A stretch of 64,000 nucleotides of DNA from Pseudomonas sp. GM48. Lineage in GTDB: Bacteria > Pseudomonadota > Gammaproteobacteria > Pseudomonadales > Pseudomonadaceae. The stretch's first letter is position 1, and each line of letters starts with the position of its first letter. A program made the translations under genes and the position numbers. The stretch covers positions 1-64,000 of the forward strand of contig NZ_AKJM01000011.1 of assembly GCF_000282335.1 (NCBI RefSeq), written 5' to 3'. The notes beneath the pieces were generated by a model. That model was not told where the DNA came from and ran no database searches. It saw only the letters and a program-made list of their open reading frames with translations. Below, in pieces: positions 44,069-52,936 of this stretch.

Positions 44069-45130
44069 ATGAAGCAACGCACACTCGGCCGCACTGGCCT
44101 GTTTGTCTCCGAACTCTGCCTGGGCACCATGACCTTTGGTGGCAGCGGCGTCATCGGGAACCAGATCGGTGACCTGCAGCAGTCCGACGCCGAACGTCTT
44201 GTGGGCCAGGCGATCGACGCCGGCATCAACTTCATCGACACCGCCGACGCCTACGCGGGGGGTGTGTCGGAGCAGATCATCGGCCAGGCGCTGAAGAACC
44301 TGAAGGTGCCACGTGAGAACGTGGTCGTCGCGACCAAGGTCTTCAACGAAACCGGGCCCGGACCGAACTCCCGCGGCGCGTCGCGCGGCCACATCCTCGA
44401 CGGCGTCAAGGCCAGCCTGAAGCGGCTGCAACTCGACCACATCGACCTGTACCAGATCCACGGCTTCGACCCGGCCACGCCGATCGGGGAAACCGTCCGC
44501 GCGCTCGACCAGTTGGTGCGCCACGGCCATGTTCGTTACGTCGGCGTGTCGAACTGGGCGGCCTGGCAGATCGCCAAGGCGCTGGGCATCGCCGAACGGC
44601 TGGGCCTGTCGCGCTTCGAGTCGCTGCAGGCGTACTACACCATTGCCGGGCGCGACCTCGAACGCGAGTTGATCCCGATGCTGAAGAGCGAAGGTGTCGG
44701 CTTGATGGTGTGGAGCCCGCTGGCCGGCGGCCTGCTCAGCGGCAAGTACACGCGTGAGCAGCGAGGCGAGGAAGGCAGCCGCCGCACCACGTTCGATTTC
44801 CCGCCGGTGAACCGCGATCGAGCCTACAACTGCATCGACGCTATGCGCCTGATCGCGCAGGCGCATAGCGTTTCGGTCGCCCAAGTGGCGCTGGCCTGGC
44901 TGCTGCACCAACCGCAGGTCACCAGCGTGATCGTCGGTGCCAGGCGGCCCGAACAGCTCGCCGACAATCTCGCGGCCACAAACGTAATGCTGAGCGCCGA
45001 CGAGCTTGCAGTCCTGGACGAAGTGAGCCGCCTGCCGGCCGAGTACCCCGGCTGGATGTTCGAGCGTCAAGGCGAGGTTCGGCGCAAGCAGTTGCTGGAG
45101 GCGCACGTGCACTCGCGACGCTCCACGTAA
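44069..45130 (+). CDS. Aldo/keto reductase
   Basis: A 353-residue NADPH-dependent oxidoreductase with a TIM barrel. The catalytic tetrad is visible: D57 and Y62 in FIDTADAYAGG, K90 in VVVATKVF, H131 in LYQIHGFD. The cofactor region near the end contains SVIVGARRPEQLADN. Length and motif fit the AKR11/AKR12-like bacterial group that reduces aldehydes and ketones. It is controlled, probably, by the divergent LysR gene. The physiological carbonyl substrate is unknown. Confidence 0.88.
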   Translation: MKQRTLGRTGLFVSELCLGTMTFGGSGVIGNQIGDLQQSDAERLVGQAIDAGINFIDTADAYAGGVSEQIIGQALKNLKVPRENVVVATKVFNETGPGPNSRGASRGHILDGVKASLKRLQLDHIDLYQIHGFDPATPIGETVRALDQLVRHGHVRYVGVSNWAAWQIAKALGIAERLGLSRFESLQAYYTIAGRDLERELIPMLKSEGVGLMVWSPLAGGLLSGKYTREQRGEEGSRRTTFDFPPVNRDRAYNCIDAMRLIAQAHSVSVAQVALAWLLHQPQVTSVIVGARRPEQLADNLAATNVMLSADELAVLDEVSRLPAEYPGWMFERQGEVRRKQLLEAHVHSRRST

Positions 45131-45520
45131 AGACGTTCAGAGAGCGCTTTCTTTGCCGCTAGAGGTTGTGCAAATGTATGTCCCTTCTCCCTTGGGTTCG
45201 TGTATTCGTGCGGCGCTTATCCGGAGGAACAGTCAGTCTCGTCAGTAGCCTTGTTTTCACATTTCATGTTGGCGGTAGTCACCCGAGCGATTAGCGGCGA
45301 GCGGCCGCTTGTCGGTGCCATTGCCGTCGTTCGGTCTGGTCAAGCCGAACGGCCGAGAAGGGTCGCACGCAGCCCTTCGCGACAGGCACCGATCGGCCAG
45401 GAGCAGTCATTGGTTGACTGCCTATGTCTGGCGGCATAACAGCTCCGCCAGACATAGCTGACCAACAACATCCTTGCACCACTCAGCGTAAAGACGTCCA
45501 GTGTGGACCCCCGTGATCTT
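45131..45520. other. Intergenic region carrying dispersed-repeat sequence
   Basis: No gene seen. From 45360 it shares 29 identical bases with 49980-50008 (starting GGGTCGCACGCAGCCCTTCG), leading straight into the repeat core at 45381. The rest is degenerate sequence of the same flavour (CGGCCGCTTGTCGGTGCCATTG). Confidence 0.5.
45381..45408 (+). repeat. Dispersed intergenic repeat, copy 3
   Basis: Reads GACAGGCACCGATCGGCCAG then GAGCAGTC; together with the 21 bases before it, it matches the copy at 50001. Confidence 0.6.
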
Positions 45521-45949
45521 TTAGGCTGGAACACCCAGAATGATGTGGGAAGCCTTAATAACCGCAGTGGCGCTGACGCCCGGCTTCAAACCCAACTCTG
45601 CAACAGCATCACGGGTAACAATCGAGTACACCTTCGAGCCACCGGCCAACTCAATGACCACCTCGGCGTTGACAGCCCCATCGTTGACACTCAGCACTTT
45701 GCCTTCCAGGCAATTGCGAGCGGAGAGGCGAATGTCGCTGGACTCGGTCATCAGCATGACCCAAGGCGCCTTGATCAAGGCGATGGCCTCTTTGCCCACC
45801 GAAATTCCGAGGTTGCGGATGCTTTCCAGGGTCACCACGGCAACCAATTGTTCACCGCCCGGCAAAGTCAAACCCACTTCAGCATTAACCGCACCTTCTT
45901 GTACTTTGCTGACCTGGCCTTTGAATACATTACGTGCACTGACTTTCAT
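45521..45949 (-). CDS. Molbindin: tandem Mop/TOBE-domain molybdate-binding protein
   Basis: A 142-residue protein made of two Mop repeats of about 68 residues. Each begins SARN and contains KV..GAVNAEV (SARNVFKGQVSKVQEGAVNA; SARNCLEGKVLSVNDGAVNA). Di-Mop proteins assemble into hexameric or trimeric rings that bind and store molybdate or tungstate in the cytoplasm. No mod transporter is next to it. It is the last of three minus-strand genes but lies 115 bases from the gamma-glutamylcyclotransferase-like gene, so it may have its own promoter. Confidence 0.9.
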   Translation of the reverse strand: MKVSARNVFKGQVSKVQEGAVNAEVGLTLPGGEQLVAVVTLESIRNLGISVGKEAIALIKAPWVMLMTESSDIRLSARNCLEGKVLSVNDGAVNAEVVIELAGGSKVYSIVTRDAVAELGLKPGVSATAVIKASHIILGVPA

Positions 45950-46064
45950 GAGATGAGCCCTTTGTTGACTTTCTGGTTAGGATTTTCGGAGCATCATTAA
46001 GCTTAGCGCTGTGTACTAACAACCATAGCGCTCAACGCCTCTTCAGTTTCCGCATCGTCGGAAT

Positions 46065-46418
46065 TCAGGCCTGCACGTAGACCCAGGCAGTGGTTCCAGA
46101 CTTCAACACGACCCCTACCCGCCGATAATCGGCCACCTCATATTCATCGGCAGCTGCCAACTCGTTCGCGGTGATCTCGAACACAGTGCCGGCGATTTCA
46201 TCCGACGGGTCACGGCTCTCTTGCACTATGGGGTGGTGGGTTTTCCCACTCGCGGCCAGCACTTCCGGATCGGTGATCTCGACCCAGTTCTGTTTGTACC
46301 CCGGCAGGCTATCAGCTCGCCCTTTCAACTCGCGCCCGAAGGTGGACAGCTGGACGGCCGGATCTTGCAGGGTGCCATAGGAGAACAGCAGCACCGGTTG
46401 CTCGGTTGCGTGGGTCAT
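46065..46418 (-). CDS. Gamma-glutamylcyclotransferase-like (AIG2-type) protein
   Basis: A 117-residue protein with the substrate-loop motif FSYGTLQ near the N-terminus and the likely catalytic Glu in ADEYEVADYRR. The family cleaves gamma-glutamyl amines or amino acids to 5-oxoproline. It starts 23 bases after the M24-family gene stop and is probably co-transcribed with it. Substrate unknown. Confidence 0.82.
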   Translation of the reverse strand: MTHATEQPVLLFSYGTLQDPAVQLSTFGRELKGRADSLPGYKQNWVEITDPEVLAASGKTHHPIVQESRDPSDEIAGTVFEITANELAAADEYEVADYRRVGVVLKSGTTAWVYVQA

Positions 46419-46441
46419 GGGAGTTCCTTGGTTGAAGTCGT

Positions 46442-47107
46442 TCAGATCAGCAGGTCTTCATAAAACGCGCCAAATGGACGCTCGTGATGGGCAAGCTGGA
46501 TTTCCAGAATCCACAGGCCGGTGTTCGGATATTGATCCAAATCCCCAAGGTCACCGCCCCGGTAAATCGCATGGGGAAAATCACTGACCCTGTGCCCCTT
46601 GATGTCGAGGTTGAGCTTCCACCCCATGGCCTGTGCCTGAGCGGCGGCAAAGTCGTAAAGCGCCACCCCGGAAACCCGCTCACTGCGCCAGAAGCTTTCG
46701 ACTCGATTGAACAGCTCCTTGGCCGCCGCAGCACAGGCGATCATTTCTGGATCGGAGCCCGTGGTGAATGTCGCGCCGGCATCACCTTCATGCCCTTGCC
46801 AAACCACGCCCATGTCGATGAAGAAAATATCTTCGGCCCCCAACTCGGGATCGCCATCAGAGCGCTGCTTGAAGGTCTTGAGCGTATTGGCACCGAAGCG
46901 GATGAGCAGTGGGTGCCAGATCCGATCCATGCCCAGTTCCGCAAGGATCTCCTTACCCCGCAACTGCGCCTCGGATTCGCGCATACCGGGCGTGATGACA
47001 CGGGCGATCTGATCGATAGCCGCCCAGGTCATCTGCTGTGCGTGACGCATCGTTTCCAGTTCGTAACGCTCACCTACCGCTTCTTTGCTGCTCAAGACCG
47101 TACTCAT
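46442..47107 (-). CDS. M24 (pita-bread fold) peptidase/creatinase-family protein
   Basis: A 221-residue protein with a single catalytic pita-bread domain. Likely metal ligands are in FFIDMGVVWQGHEGDAG (two Asp), GHRVSDFPH (His) and LEIQLAH (Glu). It lacks the N-terminal domain of prolidases, so it is close in length to methionine aminopeptidase but differs in sequence. It is divergent from the RutR-like TetR gene and followed by the gamma-glutamylcyclotransferase-like gene; together they may degrade an N-blocked or cyclic amide compound. Confidence 0.8.
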   Translation of the reverse strand: MSTVLSSKEAVGERYELETMRHAQQMTWAAIDQIARVITPGMRESEAQLRGKEILAELGMDRIWHPLLIRFGANTLKTFKQRSDGDPELGAEDIFFIDMGVVWQGHEGDAGATFTTGSDPEMIACAAAAKELFNRVESFWRSERVSGVALYDFAAAQAQAMGWKLNLDIKGHRVSDFPHAIYRGGDLGDLDQYPNTGLWILEIQLAHHERPFGAFYEDLLI

Positions 47108-47189
47108 CATTCACTCCCTTGGTAAGAAAGCGCAGGCCAAGCGCTATATAGTTTTGTATATTGCGATACTCAATATCAAAGATAAAGCC

Positions 47190-47921
47190 ATGACCCAGGC
47201 TTCACCCAACCTTATGACAATCGCTAGCACCCAGACCGATGATCAATGCAGCGCGCTAAATCACTCTCTCAAGCCCACAGTGACCAGCATCCGCCAGCGC
47301 AATCAGCACCTGATCCTGAAGGCAGCAAGCGAAGAGTTTTCAATGACTGGCTTTGACGCCACCCAGACTCGTGACATCGCGGCGCGTGCCGGGATTCCCA
47401 AGGCAAATCTCTATTACTACTTTCAAAGCAAAGAGAACCTATACGCCCGAGTACTGCTGAGTTTTGTTGAGCCACTGCTGAAAGCTTCAGCGGCATTAAG
47501 AGAAAGCGACGACCCGGTGGTTGGCTTGCAGGCCTACATACACGCCCGTATTCGCATCATTCAAGAAAACCCTCACAGCTCAAAAGTCTTCAGTCACGAA
47601 CTGTTGTTTGGTGGAAAACATTTACCTGAGGAGTGCAAGAACTCGCTGCAAGCCGAAGCTCAGCGCAACGTCGATTGCCTGCGCAGCTGGATTGATCGTG
47701 GCCTGATCGCACCAGCTGATCCCGAACATTTGATGCTCTTCATCTGGTCAGCAACCCGAACCTATACGAATCTCGGTTGGCAGATGTCACTCATAACGGG
47801 CACACCAAAACCGGACGACGCAGACTACAAGTGCGCGGCGGCGACCATTACGCGGATGGTGCTGAGCGGCGCGGTTCCAAAAACAGAGAAAGGAATTAAA
47901 GCCGCAGCATTTATAACTTGA
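47190..47921 (+). CDS. TetR-family regulator, RutR-like
   Basis: A 243-residue repressor with an N-terminal tail and helix-turn-helix at about 45-85 (TRDIAARAGIPKANLYYYFQ). The C-terminal region (ENPHSSKVFSHELLFGG; EHLMLFIWSATRTYTNLGWQ) follows the YcdC/RutR family that senses pyrimidines. Start at the ATG at 47190 or Met9 (47214). The 82 bases between it and the M24 gene should contain the shared operator. The ligand may be a nitrogen-rich ring compound. Confidence 0.83.
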   Translation: MTQASPNLMTIASTQTDDQCSALNHSLKPTVTSIRQRNQHLILKAASEEFSMTGFDATQTRDIAARAGIPKANLYYYFQSKENLYARVLLSFVEPLLKASAALRESDDPVVGLQAYIHARIRIIQENPHSSKVFSHELLFGGKHLPEECKNSLQAEAQRNVDCLRSWIDRGLIAPADPEHLMLFIWSATRTYTNLGWQMSLITGTPKPDDADYKCAAATITRMVLSGAVPKTEKGIKAAAFIT

Positions 47922-48010
47922 ACAAACACCAACATTCTGTTGCTAGTGATTCGCCTACCAACAACGGTGGCCCACAAATGGCCGCTAAGGGTCGGTTTCA
48001 GCCGGTCGTG

Positions 48011-48038
48011 GAAGGCAGAGATCGGCCAGTTGCGGACA
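48011..48038 (+). repeat. Dispersed intergenic repeat, copy 4
   Basis: Reads GGAAGGCAGAGATCGGCCAG then TTGCGGAC. It is more divergent than the others, preceded by CAGCCGGTCGTGGA, which resembles the GGTCGTGGCGGACA found beside copy 6. Confidence 0.45.
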
Positions 48039-48106
48039 TTCGGTATGTCACGAAATTAAGGGCGGCTCAATCCTCAGTGTATGGCACGTTAGGTTGACAC
48101 TTTTAA

Positions 48107-48514
48107 TCATTGGTTCTCAGCAGGACTGCTCCACATCAGCACGGCCAGAATAGCTGCAGCGATGATGCTGGGCGCAAATAAAGCGATACTGACACTAGGC
48201 GGATGGACACCGAAAATCATGGCCGCAGCTGCAAGCATTCCGCACAACAAGCCGACCATCAGCCTGACCTTGCTTCTGAATCTGGGACGCGACCACAGTA
48301 GTCCAAAGTAGATGCGCCACCCCGAATAAACCCCAAGCCAGCCGAACACTACCATTGGGAGTGTCATCCAAGCCGAGAAATCGCCTTGTGACAAAGTCCC
48401 GATTGAAACCATCAACCCCATAATACCGAATAATGCAGCAAAGGCTGTCGGCGGAACCATTACAAACAACGCCATTATTGTGAGTAAAACTCTACGTTTT
48501 GTGAGAGGGGTCAC
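48107..48514 (-). CDS. Small membrane protein of unknown function
   Basis: A 135-residue protein with about four predicted transmembrane helices (approximately 9-35, 45-70, 82-103 and 107-128). No family is recognised. It is the first met of three minus-strand membrane orphans at 48.1-49.8 kb that are AT-richer than the surrounding genome, which suggests later acquisition. No operon-like overlap links them (gaps of 105 and 143 bases). Confidence 0.6.
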   Translation of the reverse strand: MTPLTKRRVLLTIMALFVMVPPTAFAALFGIMGLMVSIGTLSQGDFSAWMTLPMVVFGWLGVYSGWRIYFGLLWSRPRFRSKVRLMVGLLCGMLAAAAMIFGVHPPSVSIALFAPSIIAAAILAVLMWSSPAENQ

Positions 48515-48619
48515 TGACCGGCTCCTGTGGTTCTATAACCAAAAAAGAATAGTCACCATATTCGATTGCAGCTATTAAGCCAGGAGTCCTGGCCTGCCAT
48601 CGAGTTACCCATTGACGAA

Positions 48620-49102
48620 TCAGTGACCGCGCCTGAGCTTCCAGCTTTTCCATATGAGCATCAGATGAGCAAATGCCGAGAACGAGAAAAACATAAATAC
48701 GAGAAAACGAACCTTCTTACTCTTCCTGGACTCATATTGCTCTTCGCACTCACCTCCTGAAGAACATCGAGCAGAGCAAAGCTTCACGCCGTCGACACTG
48801 CAGTCCAGCAAACTGCCATTTATGAAAGACAACTCAATCTCTTTACCTTTTGCCTCTCTGAACAATCCAGGCGCCCGGGTTAATCGAAAATCCAGCTGCT
48901 TATATCGACCTGACTCCGAATCTCTAACTGTGATTACGGGCACTTTACCACCGATGAAATGAACTGCCCTGCCACGAATGAACTCAATGTCGGCTCCACG
49001 GTAGCCATAGGAATCGACAAAAATGAGCAGAATCAACGCGACCACTCCGAGGGCGCCGAAGGTCAACCTGATCTGCTCAATTCCTCCTTTCGGCCATTGC
49101 AT
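48620..49102 (-). CDS. Membrane protein with two end helices and a soluble middle, unknown function
   Basis: A 160-residue protein with one N-terminal helix (about 12-30), an extracytoplasmic domain of strands with a Cys cluster (LLDCSVDGVKLCSARCSSGGECEE), and a C-terminal helix (about 130-150). The four or five cysteines could form disulfides. No family is recognised. Composition is AT-rich for this genome. Confidence 0.6.
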   Translation of the reverse strand: MQWPKGGIEQIRLTFGALGVVALILLIFVDSYGYRGADIEFIRGRAVHFIGGKVPVITVRDSESGRYKQLDFRLTRAPGLFREAKGKEIELSFINGSLLDCSVDGVKLCSARCSSGGECEEQYESRKSKKVRFLVFMFFSFSAFAHLMLIWKSWKLRRGH

Positions 49103-49245
49103 TTCAATTCCTCATTTTTCCCGCAGCGAGTCTGGAACCATCACTGCTCAGGTCAACGTGAAAAACAGATCTGCCCTCGCACCTTTACTCAAGAACCCCG
49201 TTATTTATTTCGCACAATTAAATCGAATTAGCCTTAACGGTTTCT

Positions 49246-49785
49246 TCAGTTAGAAAACACATATCGCCCATTGACTTTTCTCGGTGAAAAAAAAGCCCAA
49301 TCTGGAAATATCTTCTGGCGAACGTAGCATACATAAACAAACATTCCGATGCCTATGGTCGAGCCGACAAGCATTGTGATGGAGCCCGAAGTTACCCCTT
49401 CAACTTGCCCCGCTGCCGAACCCGCATATAGAACAATGTATGCATTGTAAGCTCCTGCCAGATGATTGTAGAACCCCCAGACAAACAAGAGCGGGACAAG
49501 TGCGCACAAACCGCCAATTACCCATCTAGCGTTAGGTCCAATAGTTGAACCTATACTAAAGCCGATTAGAAGAGCGAGTGCAGCCTGGATAAACATTAGT
49601 GTAATAACGGCATTAACTTTGCGGTCATGTATATCGCAGAGGTAGGGGTCAGCAGTTGTAGCGATCAAGCTGGCAAGCAGGCTGTCCTTGACCCCTTGGC
49701 CTGATAGCTGAGCGAATACTTCCGATCTAGGTACTCCTGACGAGAGCAGATCTTTTACTTTGGCTTTAGCTTCTTTTTTGTTCAT
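49246..49785 (-). CDS. Membrane protein of unknown function
   Basis: A 179-residue protein. The N-terminal 45 residues are soluble and resemble a small helical repeat (AKVKDLLSSGVPRSEVFAQL...), followed by four helices (about 57-77, 87-107, 113-130 and 137-155) and a short tail. The base composition is clearly lower in GC than neighbouring genes. No family is recognised. Confidence 0.6.
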   Translation of the reverse strand: MNKKEAKAKVKDLLSSGVPRSEVFAQLSGQGVKDSLLASLIATTADPYLCDIHDRKVNAVITLMFIQAALALLIGFSIGSTIGPNARWVIGGLCALVPLLFVWGFYNHLAGAYNAYIVLYAGSAAGQVEGVTSGSITMLVGSTIGIGMFVYVCYVRQKIFPDWAFFSPRKVNGRYVFSN

Positions 49786-50000
49786 ATTAGTGACGACTCA
49801 GTGGCAAAAGGACAAATTGTGATGACGCCTCAAGCGAGGTGATCACGTTTTCACGAGCCTGCTGGATGGTGTTCCCCTCCAACGCGTACAGGTACCTGAC
49901 CAAGCATAGCCACTAATTTGCCATTGTTATTCACGACGGCAGCCATGGCCGCTTTTTGCCTGTCTGGACTGACCGCCATGGGTCGCACGCAGCCCTTCGC

Positions 50001-50028
50001 GACAGGCAAAAACCGGCCATTTGCAGTC
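50001..50028 (+). repeat. Dispersed intergenic repeat, copy 5
   Basis: Reads GACAGGCAAAAACCGGCCAT then TTGCAGTC. The 21 bases upstream are identical to those preceding copy 3. Confidence 0.6.
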
Positions 50029-50073
50029 GTTAGCGAACGGCTGCAATGGGTTGTGGATTCAACCGGTCGTGGC

Positions 50074-50097
50074 GGACAGCAACCGGCCAGAATCGAA
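50074..50097 (+). repeat. Dispersed intergenic repeat, copy 6 (partial)
   Basis: Reads GGACAGCAACCGGCCAGAAT then CGAA, a shortened version of the core, 46 bases after copy 5. Confidence 0.45.
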
Positions 50098-50159
50098 CGG
50101 TGGTAAACCGAGTGTTGACCAGGCTTCCCATTCGTCTCTATGCCGACCAGGCCCTTGAG

Positions 50160-50594
50160 TCAATCAATGCTGACCTGAAGTTCCTGCAAAAGAAATTCAA
50201 GTGAATCCGGGGCTGCGCGATGACTTCTTTCCGAGCGTTGCTCATCCCATGGCATAGCGTCATCGGTGCAGAAATCTCCAACACACTCCATGCTCAGCTC
50301 GCCATCGAGAAGTCCAAGCGGAATCCAATAGTAAGGCGTCTCGCGCAGAGCATTAGGCACAGTCGAGCCACATCCCGAGCAGAAGTCATTCCTGTACCCG
50401 CTGGCTTTGCGCCAACTGGTGATTGCACCCTGCCCTTCTTCCCATCGAAAGTCGCGGGCTTTGACCAGCGTGGCGAGGTTATGGCCGACCCCGGTTTGCT
50501 TGCGGCATAAGGTGCAATGGCAGCGATAATAAAATCCTGGTTCAACCCCCAGGGAAAAACGTACAGCCCCGCAAAGACATTGTCCTGATGCCAT
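50160..50594 (-). CDS. GFA/CENP-V-type zinc protein
   Basis: A 144-residue protein of the GFA family, named after glutathione-dependent formaldehyde-activating enzyme. Zinc ligands are visible as CLCGAVRF (two Cys), CHCTLCRK and FCSGCGS. Start at the ATG at 50594, which has an ideal AAAGGAGG six bases upstream; an in-frame start at 50720 would run back into the HxlR gene. Members bind or transfer glutathione adducts, but the function of most is unproven. It follows the HxlR gene by 46 bases on the same strand and is probably co-transcribed with it. Confidence 0.85.
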   Translation of the reverse strand: MASGQCLCGAVRFSLGVEPGFYYRCHCTLCRKQTGVGHNLATLVKARDFRWEEGQGAITSWRKASGYRNDFCSGCGSTVPNALRETPYYWIPLGLLDGELSMECVGDFCTDDAMPWDEQRSERSHRAAPDSLEFLLQELQVSID

Positions 50595-50640
50595 GGATAC
50601 CTCCTTTGAAGAACGATTCATCGGTATTTTTTTGATTGAT

Positions 50641-51099
50641 TCACGACTCGCCTGCAACAAGTCTGACTCTGTGGCAATCGGAGGGTCCGAGTTTTTGACC
50701 GCTCGAGGAGCGAACTTCAATCGGCATCAGAGGCTGGCCGAACTCATTGTCCAACAACACAGAACGCGTCTCTTGCCGCTTGAACAGGAAACGCTCGCCC
50801 CACTGCCTCATGCTGACCACAACCGGAAAGATCTCACGTCCTTTGTCCGTAAGGACGTACTCCTTGTAGGCACTTCCGTCTGATGCCGGTCGAACGTCGA
50901 ATACACCGACTTCAACCAAGGTTTTCAGTCGCGAAGCCAGAATATTTTTGGCCACCCCCAAGCTCTTCTGAAATTCGCTGAATCGGCGAATGTCGTCAAA
51001 CGCGTCGCGGATGATCATGAGCGACCATCGATCCCCAATGACCTCCAGTGTTCTTGCTACCGGGCATTCGGTGCTTTGCGATGAAGCGTCTTCAACCAT
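50641..51099 (-). CDS. HxlR-family regulator
   Basis: A 152-residue winged-helix protein with the HxlR signature CPVARTLEVIGDRWSLMIIR. Start at Met11 of the longer frame (ATG at 51099), with AAGG eight bases before. It is divergent from the MFS transporter gene (135 bases between starts) and upstream of the GFA gene, so it probably controls both. The Cys in the signature could sense electrophiles, as in related regulators. Confidence 0.87.
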   Translation of the reverse strand: MVEDASSQSTECPVARTLEVIGDRWSLMIIRDAFDDIRRFSEFQKSLGVAKNILASRLKTLVEVGVFDVRPASDGSAYKEYVLTDKGREIFPVVVSMRQWGERFLFKRQETRSVLLDNEFGQPLMPIEVRSSSGQKLGPSDCHRVRLVAGES

Positions 51100-51234
51100 T
51101 GTATTTACCTTTTGGATAAGGACTGCCAAGTCTATCGTTCAACCCCGAGGAATGTGGTTGCAATTTGAAACCTAATTCGACAACAATCGAATCAAGTTTT
51201 TAATTGAAACCAGTTTAACGCCACGGAGGCACAC

Positions 51235-52491
51235 ATGACAGCAGATGCCGACTCAGTCACCAAACCTTCAGTCAGGCATGCCAATAGCGGAGAGATCAGC
51301 AATGCAGCCCGGTCTCCGGGGCTTTCTCCATCACTCACGCTTTTATTTTCTGTCACCTGCGCGCTCGCGGTCGCCAATGTTTACTTCGCACAACCGCTAC
51401 TCGACTCAATGGCTCAGAGCCTGGATGTGGCCACTTCGATGATTGGGGTTGTGGTGACGGCGACTCAGGTGGGTTACGCGTTGGGGTTGCTGTTCATCGT
51501 TCCTCTGGGCGACTTGTTAAACCGAAAGTGGCTGATTCTGACCCAAGTGCTGTTGTCTGCGGTTGCGTTGGCAGGGGCCGGCGCCGCACAGCACTGGCTG
51601 ACCCTGTTGGCAGCCATGATCGCTGTGGGCTTGTTGGCAGTGGTGGTTCAAGTGTTGGTGGCCTACACCGCCGTGTTGGCAACGCCGTCACAACGTGGAC
51701 AAGCTGTAGGAACCGTCACCAGTGGTATTGTCCTGGGCATTCTTCTGGCGCGGTTTACCTCCGGGTTGATTGCCGATCTGGCAGGCTGGCGCGCCGTCTA
51801 TTTCGTGTCCTCAGGATTGATGCTGATCATCGCGGCGGTGTTCTGCAAAGTGCTTCCTCCCGTCGTATCACCACACAATCAATACACTTACCCAGCGCTC
51901 ATCCGCTCGCTGTTCATGCTGTTCATCACCGAACCAGTGTTGCGGATCAGGGGCCTGCTGGCCTTACTGATCTTTGCCGCTTTTTCCGTGCTATGGACCT
52001 CTATGGTTCTGCCGTTAAGCGCCCCGCCACTGTCGCTTTCGCATACAGCCATCGGCATGTTTGGCCTGGCCGGCGTCGCCGGTGCCCTGGCTGCCAGAAG
52101 ATCCGGTCGCTGGGCCGATCAAGGTTTCGGGCAACGCGTGACCGGCATTTCCCTGGCGATCCTGACGCTTTCCTGGTTGCCCATCAGTTATGCCGAGACG
52201 TCGCTGTTCGCGCTGGTGTGTGGAGTCATCATGCTCGACTTCGCGGTGCAAGCCGTGCACGTCACAAACCAGAGCCTCATCTTTGCTGCACGACCCGACG
52301 CCCAAAGTCGCATGGTCGGCGCCTATATGTGCTTTTACTCGGTAGGCAGCGCGCTGGGCGCCGCGGCCGCGACGCAGGTTTATGCGCTATGGGGCTGGAG
52401 TGCAGTCAGCCTGCTGGGCGCGTTGATAAGTGCGACTGCCTTGGTCCTGTGGTTTCTCACGATTGCAGCGCTTCGAGGATGGCGGTCATGA
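51235..52491 (+). CDS. MFS transporter (12-helix)
   Basis: A 418-residue inner-membrane transporter with the motif A loop PLGDLLNRKWLIL after helix 2. The first helix region NVYFAQPLLDSMAQSL is typical of the subfamily of uncharacterised drug or sugar exporters like YgaY/YtbD. GGAGG lies five bases before the start. It is divergent from the HxlR gene and ends before a bidirectional terminator (52539-52573). Together with the GFA gene it may remove a reactive compound. Confidence 0.85.
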   Translation: MTADADSVTKPSVRHANSGEISNAARSPGLSPSLTLLFSVTCALAVANVYFAQPLLDSMAQSLDVATSMIGVVVTATQVGYALGLLFIVPLGDLLNRKWLILTQVLLSAVALAGAGAAQHWLTLLAAMIAVGLLAVVVQVLVAYTAVLATPSQRGQAVGTVTSGIVLGILLARFTSGLIADLAGWRAVYFVSSGLMLIIAAVFCKVLPPVVSPHNQYTYPALIRSLFMLFITEPVLRIRGLLALLIFAAFSVLWTSMVLPLSAPPLSLSHTAIGMFGLAGVAGALAARRSGRWADQGFGQRVTGISLAILTLSWLPISYAETSLFALVCGVIMLDFAVQAVHVTNQSLIFAARPDAQSRMVGAYMCFYSVGSALGAAAATQVYALWGWSAVSLLGALISATALVLWFLTIAALRGWRS

Positions 52492-52538
52492 CGATACCGA
52501 TGTGGATGCTGCCGGGGTTGGCGAGTAGATCCATTGGT

Positions 52539-52573
52539 AATGACCGGCACGACAAAGCGTGTCGGTCATTTTC
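52539..52573. terminator. Bidirectional terminator between MFS and cus operons
   Basis: AATGACCGGCACG pairs with CGTGTCGGTCATT (one G-U pair) around ACAAAG, with a short T-run on the plus strand. It lies between the stops of the convergent MFS gene (52491) and the cusF-like gene (52586). Confidence 0.8.
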
Positions 52574-52585
52574 ACCACTGTCGTT

Positions 52586-52936
52586 TCACTTTTGAATAGA
52601 CACAATCGTGGCTTTGCCGCCCTCTAGCCGAAAGGAAAACGCTACGCGGTCTCCGGCCTTCAGCCCTGTCAGTTGGTCTTCCGTTACGGAGAAGGCCATG
52701 GTCATCGGTGGCCATTGCACGGCTGGAACAGCGCCGTGAGCAATGGTCACCGTGTGCTTCGTCGTATCGATAGCCTTGATCGTTCCGTCGGCGTTGGCCA
52801 CTGGAGCCTGCTTTGTTTCCTGCTTCATCTGCATGCCTTCCATGCCGTCCATTTTCATGCCCGGCATGTCTTCTGCCAGGGCCGAAAGAGACAGCGTAAC
52901 GAGGGTGCCTGCAACGGCGATCCGGATCAGTTTCAT
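52586..52936 (-). CDS. cusF: Periplasmic copper/silver chaperone, CusF-like
   Basis: A 116-residue protein with a signal peptide (1-21), a Met-rich stretch ([15 protein letters not shown]) and a CusF OB fold. The Cu(I)/Ag(I) site is complete: H67, W75, M78 and M80, with the same spacing as E. coli CusF H36, W44, M47 and M49. It hands metal to the pump. Its start overlaps the stop of cusA by four bases, so it is the last gene of the operon. Confidence 0.92.
   Translation of the reverse strand: MKLIRIAVAGTLVTLSLSALAEDMPGMKMDGMEGMQMKQETKQAPVANADGTIKAIDTTKHTVTIAHGAVPAVQWPPMTMAFSVTEDQLTGLKAGDRVAFSFRLEGGKATIVSIQK

Larger units (their letters stand above)
49786..50159. other. Intergenic region built largely of dispersed-repeat sequence
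   Basis: No gene seen. It holds the 29-base block shared with 45360-45388, two copies of the repeat core, and between them AACGGCTGCAATGGGTTGTG and GGATTCAACCGGTCG; the latter is the inverse of a segment at 38846-38864. The two cores plus this middle look like one larger composite repeat. Confidence 0.5.
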
